In this document: positions 60,585 through 64,000 of the stretch, piece after piece
Layout of the letters: every line of letters begins with the position of its first letter
Numbering within the stretch: the stretch's first letter is position 1
DNA from: SMAG-U1939 sp035763125
GTDB lineage: Bacteria; Chloroflexota; Ktedonobacteria; Ktedonobacterales; JADMIN01
Direction of reading: 5' to 3'
NCBI GenBank assembly: GCA_035763125.1
Contig: DASUBU010000298.1
Coordinates: forward strand, 23,294 to 87,293
DNA length: 64,000 nucleotides
Notes under the pieces: model-generated
Told to the model about the DNA's origin: nothing
The model's database searches: none
The model's input: the letters and a program-made list of their open reading frames with translations, nothing else
Made by a program: the position numbers and the translations under genes

Positions 60585-61832
60585 TCATGGGGCTGTCGTG
60601 TCTGGCGGCGCGGCGCGGTTGGGCACCTCGAACGCGGCTTCGGCTGCGTCGCTTCCGCCGGCCGGAGGCCCCGCGAGGCCGTCGTCCGCGACGACGGCCT
60701 CAGTGGGTTCTACGCCGGGGGCCAGCGGGACCACCCGCAGGACGGTAGGTTGCAGCTCCTCGCCGTCGTCTTCGTGCTCCCCTAGGAGTAGGTCTCCCGC
60801 GGCCGGGAGTGCCGCCGGCTCGACCCCCGCTGGCGCGGCCGATGGCGCCACGTCGGGCGCGTGGCGGCGCTGGGCCAGCAGCCAGCTCCCACGCCCCACC
60901 GGCGGTTGCGCGGGCGCTCGCTCGCGGCTCCACTCCAGGGCCTGCGCGAAATCCTGTGCGTCTGCGTAGCGCTCGGCGGGGTCACGGCGCAATGCTGCCA
61001 GCACGACCTCTTGCACCGGCCCCGGCACGTCCGGGCGGAAGTGTGTCAGCGGCGGCGGGTCAACCAGCATGCGCTTGGAGGCCGCGGCGAGGGGCGTCTC
61101 CGCCTCAAACGGCAGGCGTCCCGTAATCAGCTCGTAGAGCACTACGCCCAGCGCATACAGGTCCGATAACGCGCCGCCTTGCTCGCCGATCACCTGCTCC
61201 GGCGAGAGATAGTCCGGCGTGCCGATCACCTGCCCGGTCGCGGTGAGTGTGGTCAGATCGCTGCCCATCTGGCGCGCGATGCCGAAATCAGTCAGCTTGG
61301 CCAGCAGCTCGAGCCGCGAATCCACCATCAGCACATTCTGCGGCTTGACGTCGCGGTGCACGACACCCGCGGCATGCGCCGCCGCCAGCGCGCCGCAGAG
61401 CTGCGCGCCAATCGTCCAGACCCACTCCAGCGGCAGTGGGCCGTGCTCGCGCACCAGCGCCTTGAGTGTCGAGCCGTAGACATACTCCATCGCCAGGTAG
61501 GGTACCGGCTGGTCTGTCTCGTCGTTCCAACTGGAGCGCGGCGAGATGGCGGGCGGCACGGTGTAGCCGAAGTCGAGCACGCGCACGATGTGCGGATTGG
61601 AGAGCGTGGCGGCCAGCAGTGCCTCGCGCCTGAAGCGCTTTGCCGCCTCCGGGATCAGCGGCCCGTTCGAGCGTAATACCTTGACCGCGACGATCCGGTC
61701 AGTGTGCAGATCCACGCAGCGGTACACGATCGCCGTACCGCCCAAACCGACGCGCGCGATGACGCGGTAGCGATCGGCGAGCGGGAACGACGAGCTCCCC
61801 CCCTGCGCCGTACCCCTGGCTGCCACATCCAT
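60585..61832 (-). CDS. Serine/threonine protein kinase
   Basis: A 415-aa eukaryotic-type Ser/Thr kinase. The Gly-rich loop GLGGTA (29-34), Lys51, the catalytic HRDVKPQN near 160 and DFG near 183, then a threonine-rich activation loop and GTPDYLSPEQ, are complete. The C-terminal ~140 residues are Pro/Ala/Glu-rich and contain no membrane helix or sensor domain, so the kinase is probably soluble. ATG at 61832 with AAGGAG upstream. It stands alone upstream of the antiporter gene on the same strand. Confidence 0.92.
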   Translation of the reverse strand: MDVAARGTAQGGSSSFPLADRYRVIARVGLGGTAIVYRCVDLHTDRIVAVKVLRSNGPLIPEAAKRFRREALLAATLSNPHIVRVLDFGYTVPPAISPRSSWNDETDQPVPYLAMEYVYGSTLKALVREHGPLPLEWVWTIGAQLCGALAAAHAAGVVHRDVKPQNVLMVDSRLELLAKLTDFGIARQMGSDLTTLTATGQVIGTPDYLSPEQVIGEQGGALSDLYALGVVLYELITGRLPFEAETPLAAASKRMLVDPPPLTHFRPDVPGPVQEVVLAALRRDPAERYADAQDFAQALEWSRERAPAQPPVGRGSWLLAQRRHAPDVAPSAAPAGVEPAALPAAGDLLLGEHEDDGEELQPTVLRVVPLAPGVEPTEAVVADDGLAGPPAGGSDAAEAAFEVPNRAAPPDTTAP

Positions 61833-61993
61833 TGCCGTGGCTCCTTCACTGCCGCCCGCGCGCCGTCTGCGCATTGCAGCACGCCATGCGCCGGCTGGCC
61901 GTGGCTGATCGTTTCGCCCTCTGAAGCGATCTTACCACCACACGGCCCGCCCGGCACTGCTCAGCCCGGTATGGCCTGGAGCTCCTCGCGAGG

Positions 61994-63319
61994 TCAGCGG
62001 CCGGGCAACACGAAAGCGACGGCCACCACCATGGCGTAGAACGCCAGCAGCTGCAGGCCTTCGAGCCAGGTGGTCTCGCCATCCAGGCTGACCAGCGCGT
62101 AGACGAAGCAGACCAGCCCCAGCACCACCAGCTCGAGCGCGGGAAAGATGATCGGCAGCATCAGCGCGAGATTGCCTGCCGCCAGGGGTACGCTCACCAG
62201 CGCCAGCACCGGCGTCACAAAGAGCGCCACCTGCACGCTCGAGCCCGCTGCCACCGCCATCGTGCCCTCCATGCGGTTGCGCCAGGCATTGGTGATGGCG
62301 CCGGCCTGCTCGCCGAGGTTGCACACAATCGGGAAGAGCACCAGACCGACGGAGAGCGATGTCAGGTTGGTGTTGACGATCACATTGTCGGTCACGCTGA
62401 CCAGCACGACCGCGATCAGTACGGTGGCGACCGAGGCCGCGGCCAGCCCAGCAAGCGCTACCGGCACCGCGTACGGGTTCTGGCGCCGCAGCTCGCGGAG
62501 CTTCTCGCGCGCGATAGCGTCGGCGTTGGCGCTCTCGGCCTGTGCGGCGGCGCGCTCGCGTGCCGTCTCGGGGGCGGGGGCGTCGGCCAGCACCACCGCG
62601 CCATCGGTCGTGATCGCCGGCCGTGCGGCTGCTTCTTCGGCGTCGCCGCCTTCATCCGCTTCGCCTGCCTCCCCGCGCGCCGCTCCCCGCTTGGGCCGCA
62701 TGCCAAGGTGGAACTCAGTGGCGGCGATGTAGGCGATGTAGCTCAAGATCAGAATGATACCGAACGGCACCGAAACGCTGACCGCGGATACCTGCAGCTC
62801 TTCGCCAGAGACCCCCGCCAGCGACACGGCAATCGTTGGCAGCGCCAGGCCTACCACGGCCAGCGCCAGCATCGAAGCGTAGCCGCCGGCGCCCTCCGCG
62901 CTGAATGTCATGCGGCCGTTGCGCAGCGCGGCGAGCAAGACCGCCGAGCCCAGCACAAAGAGCAGATTGTTGATCACCGAGCCCAGCAGCAGTCCGCGGA
63001 TGACCTTGAGATCGGACTCCACGGTAAGCGCTTGGGTCATGTGCACGTGGGCGTGAATGAGCAGTGCAACCCCGATGGCAAGCTCAGGCACGTTGCCGAA
63101 CGAGGCGCTCAGCAGTCCCCCGAGCCGGTCGCCGAGATACTTGCCCAGCGTATCGGTGAGCCGGCCGAAGACGCTCGCCAGCGGGATCACCGCGAGCAAG
63201 GCCACACCGAAGATCACCAGGGTAAGCTGGCCGGCGTAGGGACCCTGCCGGTTGAGATACCAGGCCGCACCGGTCAGCGGAACCGCGATGAATAGGACGT
63301 TGAGCCACTTGGCCTTCAC
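61994..63319 (-). CDS. Calcium/proton exchanger-like membrane protein (CaxA type)
   Basis: A 441-aa cation:proton antiporter. Two inverted halves carry the alpha-repeat motifs SFGNVPELAIG near residue 80 and NLGEQAGAITNAW...GSSVQVALFV near 340, separated by an acidic/Ala-rich cytosolic loop (about 220-290). The fold has about ten to eleven helices. Members exchange Ca2+ or other divalent cations for protons. GTG at 63319 follows GGGGAGG; upstream in-frame codons lack a ribosome site. It is divergent from the response regulator at the window end. Confidence 0.85.
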   Translation of the reverse strand: MKAKWLNVLFIAVPLTGAAWYLNRQGPYAGQLTLVIFGVALLAVIPLASVFGRLTDTLGKYLGDRLGGLLSASFGNVPELAIGVALLIHAHVHMTQALTVESDLKVIRGLLLGSVINNLLFVLGSAVLLAALRNGRMTFSAEGAGGYASMLALAVVGLALPTIAVSLAGVSGEELQVSAVSVSVPFGIILILSYIAYIAATEFHLGMRPKRGAARGEAGEADEGGDAEEAAARPAITTDGAVVLADAPAPETARERAAAQAESANADAIAREKLRELRRQNPYAVPVALAGLAAASVATVLIAVVLVSVTDNVIVNTNLTSLSVGLVLFPIVCNLGEQAGAITNAWRNRMEGTMAVAAGSSVQVALFVTPVLALVSVPLAAGNLALMLPIIFPALELVVLGLVCFVYALVSLDGETTWLEGLQLLAFYAMVVAVAFVLPGR

Positions 63320-63605
63320 GAGTCTGTATCCTCCCCTGCCTCCGCATCCGGCCCGCCCAGCGGCCAGCGGTGCGTCACCGCGCCTATTCTGCCAGGATGG
63401 CACTTGATGCGCAAGAGGGATGCGCCTGCTCTGCCTCAGAATCCTGACAGAGTACGCACTATTCCGTATCGGTGGACGCTGGTGAGCGGGTATACTGCAA
63501 CTGAACTCGACATAGTCTCGACATAGTGCAGCAGCACCCACTCGCCCTGGCCATCATGCGCCACTGCGGCGCCTGTACCGCGCGGGAGCTCACGAGGAGG
63601 CCTAC

Positions 63606-64000
63606 GTGGAAGATGACGTCCGCGATTCGGACGAGGCGCTCGCGCCCTCCGACACGCTGATCAGCGGGGAGACTACGCGCGTGATTCGCGTGCTGCTTGC
63701 TGATGATCACGCCCTCGTCCGTGAGGGCACGCGCCGCCTGCTGGAGGCAGAGCCGGATATTCGCGTGGTGGCTGAGGCCGCCACCGGGCAGGCCGCGGTG
63801 GCGGAGGCGCAGCGCACACGCCCCGATGTGGCGATCATGGACGTGGCGATGCCTGGCGGCATGGGCGGCATTGAGGCGACGCGCAGCATCAAAGAGGCGC
63901 TGCCCAATGTGGCAGTGCTGGGCTTGACCGCCTATGACGACGAGCAATATGTGCTGGCGCTGCTCGATGCCGGAGCCGCAGGCTTCATGCTTAAGGACGT
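63606..64000 (+). CDS. NarL/FixJ-family response regulator, truncated by the window end
   Basis: Start of a two-component response regulator. After about 26 flexible acidic residues the receiver domain carries the acidic pair D33/D34 (ADDH), the phosphoacceptor D79 (AIMDVAMPGG), the switch Thr/Ala segment (GLTAYDD) and the LKD lysine near the end. The DNA-binding domain lies beyond position 64000. GTG at 63606 with GAGGAGG upstream. A TATACT box near 63490 may belong to its promoter. Confidence 0.88.
   Translation, partial: MEDDVRDSDEALAPSDTLISGETTRVIRVLLADDHALVREGTRRLLEAEPDIRVVAEAATGQAAVAEAQRTRPDVAIMDVAMPGGMGGIEATRSIKEALPNVAVLGLTAYDDEQYVLALLDAGAAGFMLKD

Overview
The window is about 64 kb of GC-rich bacterial chromosome with dense genes on both strands. 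An rpsB-tsf-pyrH-frr-uppS-cdsA block, an RF2 gene with its +1 recoding site, YvcK, HflX, RpiA and a CaxA-type antiporter mark it as a core chromosomal region. A short EF-Ts (about 198 aa), a soluble Ser/Thr kinase, an F420-type LLM oxidoreductase and a condensin-like Jet/Mks operon would fit Chloroflexota (Ktedonobacteria or Thermomicrobia). That assignment is inference; there is no rRNA in the window to test it.

Layout. 1-7.3 kb: an operon for a Wadjet/MksBEF-like SMC complex (kleisin-like, MukE-like and SMC ATPase) with no JetD nuclease gene downstream. 7.5-13.5 kb: a DoxX protein, YvcK, a deacetylase-glycosyltransferase fusion and a GH18 lipoprotein, then tRNA-Lys with its own promoter and terminator. 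14-21.7 kb: accessory metabolism (alpha/beta hydrolase, an Rrf2-SDR pair, a monooxygenase-fold protein, PhzF, acyl-CoA synthetase, LLM oxidoreductase). 21.9-25.5 kb: first sulfur module, with an ArsR regulator, rhodanese, persulfide-dioxygenase-like/rhodanese fusion and thioredoxin-glutaredoxin fusion, preceded by palindromic operators. 25.6-35 kb: GroES, transporters, a flavoprotein monooxygenase, a hydrolase, a PQ-loop-like protein and a large LuxR/MalT-type regulator. 35-45.1 kb: second, larger sulfur module, with a DUF1634-TauE exporter divergent from a CsoR/CstR-type repressor, then DsrE2, TusA, a second persulfide-dioxygenase-like fusion and a three-gene molybdenum oxidoreductase (fused Fe-S/NrfD subunit, catalytic subunit, TorD chaperone).

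46.5-48.6 kb holds the most striking object. The initiator tRNA-fMet gene is split between U33 and C34 of the anticodon loop by a 653-nt group I intron, which carries a PD-(D/E)XK homing endonuclease gene resembling I-Ssp6803I. The endonuclease reading frame runs on through the P2 hairpin and the 5' strand of P3 of the ribozyme, so the same bases encode protein and catalytic RNA. The divergently transcribed RF2 gene has a promoter placed so that its mRNA should be leaderless.

48.6-64 kb: the translation/cell-envelope operon on the minus strand, then membrane proteins of unknown function, hflX, rpiA, small proteins, a Ser/Thr kinase, the CaxA-like antiporter and the start of a NarL-type response regulator cut by the window end.

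The two sulfur modules appear complementary. Rhodanese, TusA and DsrE2 would carry sulfane sulfur, the persulfide-dioxygenase-like proteins would oxidise it, TauE would export sulfite-like products, the molybdenum enzyme would exchange electrons with (poly)sulfide or thiosulfate, and the ArsR and CsoR-type proteins would sense the load. These roles are inferred from family membership and gene order.
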